Position numbers and translations under genes: made by a program
Part shown: one piece after another, positions 28,360-37,609 of the stretch
Numbering within the stretch: position 1 is the first letter of the stretch
Layout of the letters: each line of letters begins with the position of its first letter
Notes under the pieces: generated by a model
What the model was told of the DNA's origin: nothing
Database searches by the model: none
The model's input: only the letters and a program-made list of their open reading frames with translations
Assembly: GCF_030580935.1 (NCBI RefSeq)
Contig: NZ_JAUQOM010000002.1
Location: forward strand, 310,001-374,000
Direction of reading: 5' to 3'
Source of the DNA: Sphingobium cyanobacteriorum
GTDB taxonomy: Bacteria > Pseudomonadota > Alphaproteobacteria > Sphingomonadales > Sphingomonadaceae
Length of the DNA stretch: 64,000 nucleotides

Positions 28360-30322
28360 GGGCCTCGTCGCCAAGGACATTCGCCAGTGCCTGCCCCAGC
28401 GCCGCCAGCGTATAGGGCTTGCGCAGCACCGCATGGCCTTCGAAATCGGCGCTGTCATTGCCGTCGCCGGCATAGCCGGTGACGAACAGCACGGGCAGGT
28501 GGCGGAAGCGCGCGGGCAATGCCTTCACCATTTCCGGCCCGGTCATGTCGGGCATCAACACGTCGCTGATGATCAGGCTGATGTCGCCATTATGCTCCAG
28601 CAACCTGGCCGCTTTGGCCGGATGATCGCAGGCGATCGGCAGATGGCCCAGTTCACTGAGCGCCGCCATCGTCTGGTTCAGCACGCGCGGGTCATCCTCC
28701 ACCACCAGGATGCGGGTGGGCGGCTGTTCCACCGGCATATGGGCAAATGCGGCCGCCTCGGCCCCTGCCTCATCCGCATCCTGCACGGCGCGGGGCAGGT
28801 AGAGGTGAACACTGCTGCCCTTGCCCGGCTCGGATTCGATGCGGATCTCGCCTGCGCTCTGCCGCACGAAGCCGAAAATCTGGCTGAGGCCCAGGCCCGT
28901 GCCCTTGCCGACCGGCTTAGTGGTGAAGAAAGGCTCAAATACCCGCGCCAGCACGTCGGGCGTCATGCCGCATCCATCGTCGGTCACGCGCAGCGTCACA
29001 TAGTCGCCCGCCGCACATTCGCCGATCTCGCCGGCGCCCAGTGTCACCTGTCCCGTCGCCAGGGTCAGCCGCCCACGGCCATCCATCGCGTCGCGGGCGT
29101 TGACGCACAGATTCAGGATCGCATTTTCCATCTGATGCTGGTCGACGAAGATGTGCCAGCCCTGCGCTTCCTGCGTAACGCGCACGATGATCTGGTCGCC
29201 GATGGTGCGGTCGATCAGGTCGGTCATGCCACGGAGCAGGCCATCGGGATCGACGGCGCTGGGCAATAGCGGTTCTGACCGGGCAAAGGCCAGCAGCCGG
29301 CGGGTGAGGGCGGCGGCACGATTGGCCCCGTCCATCGCATTGTCCAGATGGCGCGCGGCTTCTTCGGGCTGCAACCGAAACTTGCGCCTGGCCAGTTCCA
29401 GCCCGCCGACCACGACCGCCAGCATATTGTTGAAATCATGGGCGATGCCGCCGGTCAACTGGCCCACCGCATCCATTTTCTGCATCTGGCGCAGATTGTC
29501 CTCGGCGGCTGCGCGCTCGGCCGATTCGCGCTTCAGCCGCTCATAGGCGTCGGACAGTTCGGCGGTGCGTTCGCGCACCGCCGCTTCCATCCGGTCGGCG
29601 CGCTCGGTTTCCGCCTCCGCCTGTCGCCGGGCGTTGCGCCGCTCGCGATAGGCGATGTTGGCGAACCAGGCGACGAACAGGATGCATACCAGCATCGCCA
29701 GGCCGACCAGTTGCGATGTCTTGCCAACGGTTTCGCTGCGATCCCCTGCCAGCGTCACCGCCAGGCTGCGTTCGCGCAGCCGCTGGTCCTCCGCCTTGAT
29801 GACCAGGTCGAGCAGGGCGGTGATGCGGCGCAGATCCTGGCTCTTGCCTGCCTGATGAAAGCGCGCCAGCGCCGCCATCTTCTGGTCATAGGTGGTGCGC
29901 AGGCCGATTTCGTTCAGCGTCCGGCCGCGCTGGGTGAAGGCATATTGCAGCGCCGCGACATTGCCACGCTGCCATCCCGACCCGCGCGTCGCATAGGCCA
30001 GCGCCTTCAACTGGCTCGCCGCACTGCGCCATTGATCCTGGTAAAGCCGGCCGGTGTCGGGGTCCAGGCTGATGACATAGCGGGCCAGCGTCACTTCGGC
30101 GCGAGCGCTTTTGGCCTCGAATGCGCGGGCCAGCGCGATCACCTCGAAACTGCGCTGCTGTTCGGCCAATGCCCTTTGATGATCGCGCGATGCATTGCTG
30201 GCGGTAAAGACCAGCGCGCCCAGCGCACCGATCAGCAGCGCGGCCAGCAGCAAGGGCAGCACGCGCCGCAATGCTGCGCGCGCGCCTGCCAACTGCTGAT
30301 CCTGATGCTCGCCATCGGCCAT
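28316..30322 (-). CDS. Membrane hybrid sensor histidine kinase
   Basis: 668-residue hybrid kinase. Membrane segments at about 21-42 and 204-222 enclose a helical periplasmic sensor of about 160 residues, CHASE3-like in size and helicity. A coiled coil covers 225-285. The dimerisation/phosphoacceptor motif GGIAHDFNN places His295. The ATPase domain has NLCVNARDAM, DDGCGMT and GTGLGLSQIFG. A receiver domain fills 537-655 with phospho-acceptor Asp587 in ISDVLMP and Lys in RKPY. There is no output domain or partner regulator gene beside it. The signal is unknown. Its 3' end overlaps the convergent Tam41-like gene. Confidence 0.9.
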   Translation of the reverse strand: MADGEHQDQQLAGARAALRRVLPLLLAALLIGALGALVFTASNASRDHQRALAEQQRSFEVIALARAFEAKSARAEVTLARYVISLDPDTGRLYQDQWRSAASQLKALAYATRGSGWQRGNVAALQYAFTQRGRTLNEIGLRTTYDQKMAALARFHQAGKSQDLRRITALLDLVIKAEDQRLRERSLAVTLAGDRSETVGKTSQLVGLAMLVCILFVAWFANIAYRERRNARRQAEAETERADRMEAAVRERTAELSDAYERLKRESAERAAAEDNLRQMQKMDAVGQLTGGIAHDFNNMLAVVVGGLELARRKFRLQPEEAARHLDNAMDGANRAAALTRRLLAFARSEPLLPSAVDPDGLLRGMTDLIDRTIGDQIIVRVTQEAQGWHIFVDQHQMENAILNLCVNARDAMDGRGRLTLATGQVTLGAGEIGECAAGDYVTLRVTDDGCGMTPDVLARVFEPFFTTKPVGKGTGLGLSQIFGFVRQSAGEIRIESEPGKGSSVHLYLPRAVQDADEAGAEAAAFAHMPVEQPPTRILVVEDDPRVLNQTMAALSELGHLPIACDHPAKAARLLEHNGDISLIISDVLMPDMTGPEMVKALPARFRHLPVLFVTGYAGDGNDSADFEGHAVLRKPYTLAALGQALANVLGDEALNGSPRPGTAAAAE

Positions 30323-30437
30323 GTGACCGTTACACTAGCCCAACAAGCCCGGCCGTGAAACAGCCCAGGTCAAAAGTTCCCTTTTGGGTTATCATTCCGC
30401 CGCACCACTGGCTCAATCGACCGCGTTCGCCGGGCGA

Positions 30438-31670
30438 TCAGCCAATCGCGCCGGTCAGCTTCCCCGCCGCCTCGAACATGCCGATGATCTGTCCGACCTG
30501 TTCGTCGCTATGTTCGGCACAGAGCGAGCAGCGCAGCAGGAAGGTGCCGGCCGGGGTCGCGGGTGGCCGCGCCATGTTGACGTACAGGCCCAGTTCCAGC
30601 AGCGCCTGCCACATCGCCACAGCCTGGGCCTGATCGGTCAGGATGACGGCGATGATCGCCGACTGCGGCGTTTCCGTGCCCAGCGTGAAGCCCAGATCGG
30701 TAAGCCCCTTGTGCAGCCGCTGGCTGTTCTTCCACAGATGGGCGCGCTTGTCGCCCGCGTGCATCAGCTTGCGGATGCTGGTCGCGGCGGTGGCGACGAC
30801 GCTGGGCGGCAATGACGCGGTGAACACATAGGGGCGGCAGACGAGGCGCAGAATCTCGAACTTGGGATGGTTCGATACGCAGAAGCCGCCAACCGTGCCA
30901 ACCGATTTGGAGAAGGTGCCGACCACGAAGTCGACATCCGCCTCTACGCCCTGTTCCTCGTAAACGCCCCGGCCATGTTCGCCGAAAAAGCCCATGCCAT
31001 GGGCTTCGTCGACCAGGATCATGCAATTGGGATGCTTGCGGATCGCCGCGACCATGGCGGGCAGGGGGGCAACGTCGCCCAGCATCGAATAGACGCCTTC
31101 CAGCACCACCAGTTTCAGCGCATCGGCGGGCAGGCGGCCCAGGCGCTTGTCCAGATCCTCGACGCTGTTGTGGCGGAAACGCACGATGTCGGCATCGCCC
31201 AGGAAACAGCCGTCATAGATGGACGCATGGCTGTCCGCGTCCAGCACGACATAGTCGCCCTTGCCCGCCAGCGTCGAAATCACGCCCAGATTGGCCTGAT
31301 AGCCGGTCGAAAAGACCATCGCGCCGGACGTGCCGTAAAATTCCCGAAGCGCGTCCTCGACTTCCCTGTGGCCCTGATAGGTGCCGTTCAGGACGCGGCT
31401 GCCGGTGGTGCCGGCGCCAAATTCGTCCAGCGCCTTCTTGCCCGCCGCGACCACGTCCGGGTCGAACGTCATGCCCATATAATTATAGGTGCCCAGCAGG
31501 ATCGTGTCCTTGCCCTTGATCACGGCCTGGGTCGGGGACTTTACCTCATCCATCACGATCGCGAACGGATCGCGCACGCCCGTCGCCAGCAGCGCCTCGC
31601 GCTCGGCGATCAGGGGATCGAATTTGGAAAAGAGATCGCGTGTTTCAGTGGCGATGGCGGCGTCGGTCAT
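30438..31670 (-). CDS. spt: Serine palmitoyltransferase
   Basis: 410-residue soluble PLP enzyme of the alpha-oxoamine synthase family that condenses L-serine with a fatty acyl thioester to 3-ketosphinganine, the committed step of sphingolipid synthesis. Lys255 in GTFSKSVGT forms the PLP aldimine, His148 in DADSHAS stacks on the ring, and Asp221/His224 in DEAHGM contact the cofactor. The sequence closely follows the Sphingomonas paucimobilis enzyme throughout, including NYMGMTFDPDV and PPATPAGTFLLRCS, which separates it from KBL and ALAS. A dedicated carrier protein gene lies just upstream. Confidence 0.95.
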   Translation of the reverse strand: MTDAAIATETRDLFSKFDPLIAEREALLATGVRDPFAIVMDEVKSPTQAVIKGKDTILLGTYNYMGMTFDPDVVAAGKKALDEFGAGTTGSRVLNGTYQGHREVEDALREFYGTSGAMVFSTGYQANLGVISTLAGKGDYVVLDADSHASIYDGCFLGDADIVRFRHNSVEDLDKRLGRLPADALKLVVLEGVYSMLGDVAPLPAMVAAIRKHPNCMILVDEAHGMGFFGEHGRGVYEEQGVEADVDFVVGTFSKSVGTVGGFCVSNHPKFEILRLVCRPYVFTASLPPSVVATAATSIRKLMHAGDKRAHLWKNSQRLHKGLTDLGFTLGTETPQSAIIAVILTDQAQAVAMWQALLELGLYVNMARPPATPAGTFLLRCSLCAEHSDEQVGQIIGMFEAAGKLTGAIG

Positions 31671-31679
31671 ATGTAAAAT

Positions 31680-31759
31680 CCGTTCGGTTCAAAACCTCCG
31701 TTCGGTTCGAGCCTGTCGAAAACCAGGCGCATCGTTCTCGACAGGATCGAACCGAACGG
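31680..31759. repeat. Palindromic repeat (family A) between acp and spt
   Basis: 31698-31719 (CCGTTCGGTTCGAGCCTGTC and following) pairs with 31738-31759, with one mismatch over 22 bases. A further copy of CCGTTCGGTTC lies at 31680-31690. It sits in the 104-base gap between the carrier protein and serine palmitoyltransferase. Related copies are at 37501-37580 and 49731-49793. Confidence 0.85.
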
Positions 31760-31774
31760 GAAAGGAAAGGCGGT

Positions 31775-32017
31775 TCAGCCCTTCAGCTTGGCGACCGCGT
31801 CCACCAACTGGCCGACGGTTTCGATCTCGGCCTGCATGTTCATGGTGATGATGATGTCGAATTCATCCTCGATCGCCGCGACGAAATCCATCACCGTCAG
31901 GCTGTCCCACTCCAGGTCGCCGGCGAAGCTGGTGCCTTCGGTCAGGTCGATGCCCTTCTTGTTGAAGGGGGCGATCTGCGCCGCAACGCTGTCGAAAATC
32001 TCGGTGCGATCCGTCAT
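31775..32017 (-). CDS. Acyl carrier protein linked to sphingolipid synthesis
   Basis: 80-residue acyl carrier protein. The phosphopantetheine serine is Ser39 in LEWDSLTVMDF, and the rest is the four-helix ACP pattern with an acidic helix II-III. In Caulobacter the equivalent carrier (AcpR) lies next to serine palmitoyltransferase and is needed for ceramide synthesis, so it probably delivers the acyl chain to Spt here. ATG 32017 gives the normal ACP length; an upstream in-frame start at 32077 is unlikely. It precedes spt on the same strand. Confidence 0.9.
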   Translation of the reverse strand: MTDRTEIFDSVAAQIAPFNKKGIDLTEGTSFAGDLEWDSLTVMDFVAAIEDEFDIIITMNMQAEIETVGQLVDAVAKLKG

Positions 32018-32136
32018 TATCGTCAAATTCTTTCCGTCAAAGCGCGGCATTTGCCGCCTCAGCCCGCTCTTTGGCAAGCGAATAAGGCGTCAATCGGGCA
32101 GCATCGCGCCCGATCTGAGAGGCTGTGCCAGCGCGT

Positions 32137-32415
32137 TTAGCGGAAATTGTCGGCGTAGGCCTGCAATTTCAGCGTCTTGGGCGGGGTTGCGATGACGGTA
32201 TAGGGTACGCCCTGCTTCTGCGCATAGGCGACAGCCGCTTCCTGCGAGGGGAAGCTCAGTTTCAACTGCTGCTGCGTGTCGCCCGACCCTGCCCAGCCGG
32301 TCAGCGGGTCGGCCTTCTTCGCTTCGGCCGGCGCATATTCCAGCACCCATTTGTGGGTCAGCGCCTTGCCGGACTGGAGGGCGTTCTTCTGGATCTGGTA
32401 AATGCGCGCGCTCAT
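32137..32415 (-). CDS. NDUFS4-like complex I accessory subunit
   Basis: 92-residue protein matching the ETC complex I NDUFS4 domain (PF04800). It has ARIYQIQKNALQSGK, KWVLEY, DPLTGWAGSGDT and a C-terminal strand reading VPYTVI. In alphaproteobacteria and mitochondria this accessory subunit caps the NADH module of respiratory complex I. It is encoded away from the nuo operon, which is usual for this subunit. The ATG at 32415 gives a full domain; an upstream in-frame start adds 20 residues without domain match. Confidence 0.93.
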   Translation of the reverse strand: MSARIYQIQKNALQSGKALTHKWVLEYAPAEAKKADPLTGWAGSGDTQQQLKLSFPSQEAAVAYAQKQGVPYTVIATPPKTLKLQAYADNFR

Positions 32416-32471
32416 CGCGATAAGACTCCGGTCAATCGTCATGGTGCGTTGCACCAGCGGCCGCCGCGAAG

Positions 32472-34925
32472 TCAAGACTTGCGGGCGCCATGTCCTCTGG
32501 CATCGGCGTTTTTGGTGCGCAGCGTGGCGCTGGCGGCGGCGGGATCGTCGGGCCAGGGATGGCGCGGATAGCGGCCGCGCATTTCCTTTGCCACATCGCG
32601 CCAGTTGCCCGCCCAGAAGCCGGGCAGGTCGCGCGTCGTCTGGATCGGCCTGCCGGCCGGCGATGTGAGCGACAGGACGAGCGGAATGCGGGCGCTGCCC
32701 ACGGTCGGATGTTCGGACAGGCCGAACAGCGCCTGCACCCGCAATTCCACGCGCGGCCCGCCCTCGGCGGCATAGTCGATCGCGTGGGTGCTGCCGGCCG
32801 GCGATCGGAAGTCGGGCGGGGCGAGCCGGTCGAGCTGGCTCTTGCCATCCCAGCCGATCAGTCCCTCCAGCACGCCCGAAAGCTGTGATCGGTCGATATC
32901 GGACAGGCGCCGCTTGCCTGCCAGCAGCGGCGGCAACCAGTCGTCCAGGGTCGTGATCAGGGCCGCGTCGGACAGCGCCTCGATCCCGGCAAAGCCGCCC
33001 CGCATCCGCAGCGACTGCGCCGCCTCCGACCAGGGGAGCAGGTCGATCCCCCCCTGCAGCACGCCATCCACCAGTGCCGCGACCACGGCGTCAGGATCGG
33101 GCCTGTCGTCGGACCCGGACGACAGCCGTACCGCGCCCAGCCGCCGCTCCCGCAACGCCTCGATCCCGCCATTGGCGGGGCGGAACCTGACGGTGCATGT
33201 GGTCGCGATCCGCGCGCCGAACAGCGCGATCACGTCGCTCTCGCCGATCGGCGCGGCGGACAATATCCGCGCGCCCGCCGCGCTGCCCTGCACCTCGCCC
33301 ACCGCCAGCCAATCCTCGCGCGCCAGCGGCGACAGCGGATCGAGCCGGAAGCCGCGCCCGCCCACGCTCGCCCAGTCCGCGCCATCGGCGGAGCGGCGCT
33401 TGGCCACGCGATCGGGGAAGGCGAGGGCGAGGCAGAGGCCGACCGCATGCTCCCCGCCAGCATCGCCCGGCGCGCGCTGCACCAGCTTCGCCCACCGCCG
33501 CGCCAACCCCCGCGCCGCGTCCGCACGCTTCCCGCTTTCGCGCCGCCAGCGCTGCCGTCGCAAGGTCAGGTCGGTGTCCTGCCCGCCAATGCCACGCTCG
33601 CCCAGCAGCACCGCAACCTCGGCCGCCACCTCCGCCAGTCCCATCTCGCCCGCGCGCACCAGCATATGGGCGATGCGCGGTGCCAGCGGCAACGTCGCCA
33701 GCGCCTTGCCATGCGGCGTGATCCGTCCGTCCGCGTCCAGCGCCTCCAGCACCGTCAGCCGCCGCCGCGCTTCCTCCACCGCTGCGGCCGGCGGTGCGTC
33801 CAGCCAGCGCAGCGCAGCCGGATCGCTCACGCCCCACAGCGCGCAATCCAGCAGCAGGCTGGACAGGTCGCTCTCCAATATCTCCGGCGGGTCGAAGGGC
33901 GGCATGCCTGCGCTCGCCGCCGCTTCCCACAGGCGATAGGCGACGCCGGGCCGCTGTCGCGCGGCGCGGCCGGCGCGCTGGGTTGCCGATGCCTGGCTCG
34001 CCCGCTCCGTCACCAGCCGCGTTACCCCCGCCGCCCGGTCATAACGCGGCCGCCGCGCCAGGCCGCTATCCACCACGATCCGCACGCCATCGATCGTCAG
34101 GCTGGTTTCCGCGATCGACGTGGCCAGGATCACCTTGCGCTTGCCCTCACGCGAAGGCCGTATCGCCGCCCGCTGCGCGCCGGGGTCGAGGCTGCCGTGC
34201 AGCATATGCACCTCCGCAACCCCCTCGATCCGTTCCGCCGTCCGCTCGATCTCGCGCACGCCCGGCAGGAAGGCGAGCAGGTCGCCGTCCGCCTCTTCGC
34301 TCAGCGCGCGGCGGATCGCCGCCGCCATCTCATCCTCGATCTTGCGTTCCGCCGCGCGGCCGATATGGCGCAGGCCCAGCGGCTGGATGCGCCCCTCGCT
34401 CTCGATCACCGGCGCGCCATTGAGCAGGCTCGCAAAGCGCGCCCCGTCCAGCGTCGCGGACATCGGCACGATCCGCAGGTCCGGTCGCAAAGCCCCCTGC
34501 GCGTCCAGTGCCAGCGCAAGGCCGAAATCGCTGTCCAGGCTGCGCTCATGCACTTCGTCGAACAGCACGGCCGACACGCCTGCCAGTTCCGGGTCATCCT
34601 GTATCCGCCGCACGAAAATGCCCTCGGTCAGCACCAGCAGCCGGGTGCGGCCCGAAGTCTTGCTGTCCATGCGCGTCGCATAGCCGACCGTGCCGCCCGG
34701 TTGTTCGCCCATCATTTCGGCGATCCGTTCCGCCGCCGCGCGCGCCGCCAGCCGGCGCGGGGACAGCAACAGCACCTGGCCCGTGCACCATGGCTCATCC
34801 AGCAGGGCGGGGGCCACCGCCGTCGTCTTGCCGGCGCCCGGTGGCGCCACCAGCACGGCGTTGCTGCCGCTGCGCAAGGCGGCGAGCAGGTCGGGCAGCA
34901 CATCATGGATCGGCAGGTCACGCAT
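32472..34925 (-). CDS. hrpB: ATP-dependent helicase HrpB
   Basis: 817-residue DEAH-family helicase. Walker A APPGAGKT is at residues 27-34, DEVH at 123-126, then MSATLDG (motif III), and in the second RecA domain TSIAETSLTIDGVR and QRAGRAARQRPG. HA2 and the HrpB C-terminal domain follow. The molecular role in bacteria is not well defined; the family unwinds nucleic acid. ATG 34925 is used; the 99 bases upstream code for Cys/Arg-rich residues outside the family. It is divergent from the PAS kinase gene. Confidence 0.93.
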   Translation of the reverse strand: MRDLPIHDVLPDLLAALRSGSNAVLVAPPGAGKTTAVAPALLDEPWCTGQVLLLSPRRLAARAAAERIAEMMGEQPGGTVGYATRMDSKTSGRTRLLVLTEGIFVRRIQDDPELAGVSAVLFDEVHERSLDSDFGLALALDAQGALRPDLRIVPMSATLDGARFASLLNGAPVIESEGRIQPLGLRHIGRAAERKIEDEMAAAIRRALSEEADGDLLAFLPGVREIERTAERIEGVAEVHMLHGSLDPGAQRAAIRPSREGKRKVILATSIAETSLTIDGVRIVVDSGLARRPRYDRAAGVTRLVTERASQASATQRAGRAARQRPGVAYRLWEAAASAGMPPFDPPEILESDLSSLLLDCALWGVSDPAALRWLDAPPAAAVEEARRRLTVLEALDADGRITPHGKALATLPLAPRIAHMLVRAGEMGLAEVAAEVAVLLGERGIGGQDTDLTLRRQRWRRESGKRADAARGLARRWAKLVQRAPGDAGGEHAVGLCLALAFPDRVAKRRSADGADWASVGGRGFRLDPLSPLAREDWLAVGEVQGSAAGARILSAAPIGESDVIALFGARIATTCTVRFRPANGGIEALRERRLGAVRLSSGSDDRPDPDAVVAALVDGVLQGGIDLLPWSEAAQSLRMRGGFAGIEALSDAALITTLDDWLPPLLAGKRRLSDIDRSQLSGVLEGLIGWDGKSQLDRLAPPDFRSPAGSTHAIDYAAEGGPRVELRVQALFGLSEHPTVGSARIPLVLSLTSPAGRPIQTTRDLPGFWAGNWRDVAKEMRGRYPRHPWPDDPAAASATLRTKNADARGHGARKS

Positions 34926-35073
34926 CGCGCTTCCTCTCGCCCCAAATGTGTCAAATCGCAAGATGCGGGGAAAATCCCGCTTCCCATGGAAACAGTTGCA
35001 TCGCCGGACGTTACGCGCGCACAATGGATATCATGGCGAAAGCCTGGTGGGGCGATCAGGGGGCGACAAGATA

Positions 35074-36684
35074 ATGACAAGCCTGACGGGCAGTGCGGAA
35101 ACCTACCGCACCCTGTTCGAAACAATGGATGAAGGCTTTTGCATCATCGAATTTTTCGATGGTCCTCATGGGCCTTTGAGCGATTATATCCATGTCGAGG
35201 CCAACCCGGCCTATGAACGCCACGCCGGCATCCCCAATGTCGTGGGGCAGAAATTGCGCGAAATGGTGCCGGACGAAGCGGATGGCTGGGTCGAATTATA
35301 TGGCGGTGTCCTCCACACCGGCAAGCCGATCCGCTTTCAGCGCGAACTGGAAAAAACCGGCCACTATCTCGATGTTTCCTCCTTCCGCGTCGGTCCCTTC
35401 GAAAACCGGCAGGTTGCGGTCCTGTTCAAGGATATTACCGACCGGATCCGGGCCGAACGCGCGCTGCGCGATCTCAATGAAACGCTGGAGGCGCGGGTTG
35501 CCCAAGCGCTGGCCGAACGCGAAGAGGTCGAAACCGCGCTGCGCCAGGCGCAAAAGATGGAGGCGGTGGGTCAGTTGACCGGCGGCCTTGCCCATGATTT
35601 CAACAATCTGCTCGCCGGCATTTCCGGCGCGTTCGAAATGATCGGCGTGCGCCTGGCGCAGGGGCGCGCCGGGGACGTGGAAAAATATCTCGCCGCCGGG
35701 CAGGGGGCCACCCGTCGCGCCGCCGCGCTCACCCACCGGCTGCTGGCTTTCTCCCGCCGACAGACACTCTCGCCCAAATCGACCGTCATCAACCGGCTGC
35801 TGGGGGATTTTTCCGAACTGGTCCGCCGCACCGTCGGCCCGCAGATAGAGGTGCAGACGGTCGCCGCCAGCGGCCTGTGGCCTACGCTGGTCGATGCCAA
35901 CCAGCTTGAAAATGCGTTGCTCAACCTTTGCATCAACGCGCGCGACGCCATGCCCCACGGGGGTAAGATCACGATCGAGACGGCGAACCGCTGGCTCGAC
36001 GATCGCACCGCCCGCGATCATGGCCTGACTGCCGGCCAATATGTCACTGTCTGCACCAGCGACACCGGCGCGGGCATCGACAAGGCGATTCTCGACCGGG
36101 TGTTCGATCCTTTTTTCACCACCAAGCCGATCGGGCAGGGAACCGGCCTTGGCCTCTCCATGGTCTATGGCTTCGCGCGACAGAGCAATGGGCACGTCCG
36201 CATCTATTCAGAGCCCGGCGAAGGCACGATGGTCTGCATCTACCTGCCCCGCCATCGCGGCGAGGAAGAGGATGATGTCGCGCCGACTGGCGAAGCGATG
36301 GTCGCGGCGGATGCCGGTGAAATCGTGCTGGTGATCGACGACGAACCCTCCGTGCGGATGCTGGTGGCCGATTCGCTGGGCGACCTGGGCTATCATTGTC
36401 TGGAGGCAGGCGATGGCCCGACAGGGCTGCGTATCCTTGAATCGAAAACGCGGGTCGACCTGCTTGTCACCGATGTTGGCCTGCCCGGCGGCCTTAACGG
36501 TCGCCAGGTTGCGGATGCCGCCCGCGCCCTTCGCCCGGACCTGAAAATCCTGTTCGTGACCGGCTATGCCGAAAATGCGGTGCTCAACCACGGTCATATC
36601 GAACATGGCATGGAAGTGCTGACCAAGCCCTTCGCCGTCGATGAACTGCGCCGGCGGGTTGCGACCTTGCTGCAGGCGGAGTAG
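35074..36684 (+). CDS. Soluble PAS-domain hybrid histidine kinase
   Basis: 536-residue cytoplasmic hybrid kinase without membrane segments. A PAS domain covers about 5-125 (YRTLFETMDEGFCIIEFF to FKDITDR). A short coiled coil follows, then the phosphoacceptor His174 in GGLAHDFNN. The ATPase domain has NLCINARDAM, DTGAGID and GTGLGLSMVYGFA. A receiver domain at 416-536 has Asp467 in VTDVGLPGG and Lys in TKPF. The kinase core matches the type of the other hybrid kinase at 28316-30322. The PAS ligand is unknown. It is divergent from hrpB with a 148-base gap. Confidence 0.9.
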   Translation: MTSLTGSAETYRTLFETMDEGFCIIEFFDGPHGPLSDYIHVEANPAYERHAGIPNVVGQKLREMVPDEADGWVELYGGVLHTGKPIRFQRELEKTGHYLDVSSFRVGPFENRQVAVLFKDITDRIRAERALRDLNETLEARVAQALAEREEVETALRQAQKMEAVGQLTGGLAHDFNNLLAGISGAFEMIGVRLAQGRAGDVEKYLAAGQGATRRAAALTHRLLAFSRRQTLSPKSTVINRLLGDFSELVRRTVGPQIEVQTVAASGLWPTLVDANQLENALLNLCINARDAMPHGGKITIETANRWLDDRTARDHGLTAGQYVTVCTSDTGAGIDKAILDRVFDPFFTTKPIGQGTGLGLSMVYGFARQSNGHVRIYSEPGEGTMVCIYLPRHRGEEEDDVAPTGEAMVAADAGEIVLVIDDEPSVRMLVADSLGDLGYHCLEAGDGPTGLRILESKTRVDLLVTDVGLPGGLNGRQVADAARALRPDLKILFVTGYAENAVLNHGHIEHGMEVLTKPFAVDELRRRVATLLQAE

Positions 36685-36697
36685 GAACGCCGGGACT

Positions 36698-37477
36698 TTA
36701 CCCGAACAGATAGAGATGGACCGGGTTCTTCGGGTCCAGCAGCATCTTGGCCGTCAGCGCCAGCGACATGATGATCAGCAGCGGCTTGATCAGCCGTGAT
36801 CCGAAGCGCATCGCCAGATGCGACCCGATCTGTCCGCCGGCAATGCTGCCGACCGCCATGGCCAGCCCCGCGATCCAGATCACATGGCCGCCCGCTATCA
36901 TCGTCAGCAATCCGGCGACATTGCTCGCGAAATTCGCCGCCTTGGTCTGGGCCGTGGCGCGCAGGATCGACAGGCCGCCCAGCGCAAGGAAGATGGTGGT
37001 GTAGAAAGCGCCAGCGCCCGGCCCGAAAAAGCCGTCATAGAAACCGACCACGCCGATCAGGCCCGCCAGCCCCGCCATCCCGATCCGGGCATGGCGGTCG
37101 GCGTCGCCCAGCTTGGGGGAGAAGGTGAAATAGGCCGCCATCGCCACCAGCAGCGCGGGCATCAGCCCGGCCAGGATCGACGGATCGACCCGTTGCAACA
37201 GCCACGCCCCGCCGACCGATCCGACAAAGGCCGCGATGATCGGCGCCTTGTAGGTTCCAAGGTCCATATGCCCGCGCCGGGCATAGGCCACGCACGCCCC
37301 GAACGTGCCGAAACAGCTTTGCAGCTTGTTGGTGGCCACTGCCTGCACCGGCGGCACCCCGGCCGCCATCAAAGCGGGCAGGGTGATGAGGCCCCCGCCA
37401 CCCGCCATCGCGTCGATACACCCGGCCATCAAGGCGGCGGCCATCAGGAAGGCGATGGTTTCAGGGGACAGGATCAT
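36698..37477 (-). CDS. TSUP-family membrane transporter (TauE/SafE)
   Basis: 259-residue integral membrane protein with about eight hydrophobic segments and the N-terminal motif DAMAGGGGLITLPAL typical of the TauE/SafE/DUF81 family. Members move sulfite, sulfoacetate or other small organic anions. No sulfur-metabolism gene lies next to it, so the substrate is open. A family A palindrome starts 24 bases upstream of the ATG. Confidence 0.9.
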   Translation of the reverse strand: MILSPETIAFLMAAALMAGCIDAMAGGGGLITLPALMAAGVPPVQAVATNKLQSCFGTFGACVAYARRGHMDLGTYKAPIIAAFVGSVGGAWLLQRVDPSILAGLMPALLVAMAAYFTFSPKLGDADRHARIGMAGLAGLIGVVGFYDGFFGPGAGAFYTTIFLALGGLSILRATAQTKAANFASNVAGLLTMIAGGHVIWIAGLAMAVGSIAGGQIGSHLAMRFGSRLIKPLLIIMSLALTAKMLLDPKNPVHLYLFG

Positions 37478-37500
37478 GGATTACGGGCCTGGATTATGTT

Positions 37501-37580
37501 CCGTTCGCCCTGCGCTTGTCGAAGGGCTTCGCGTCCTGTTTTCAAGAAAGCGCGGTCTTCGACAGGCTCAGCCCGAACGG
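37501..37580. repeat. Palindromic repeat (family A)
   Basis: 37501-37524 (CCGTTCG then TTGTCGAAG) pairs with 37557-37580 at about 20 of 24 positions around a 32-base loop. It occupies most of the 132-base gap upstream of the TSUP gene and downstream of the polyprenyl synthase gene, both on the - strand. Related to 31680-31759 and 49731-49793. Confidence 0.85.
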
Positions 37581-37609
37581 AATCAAGAACGGACCAGCGG
37601 CCCGTTCCC

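Noticed and set aside
33447-35132. A 561-residue open frame on the + strand opposite hrpB
   Set aside because: Antisense to a complete HrpB and very rich in Arg, Gln and His.
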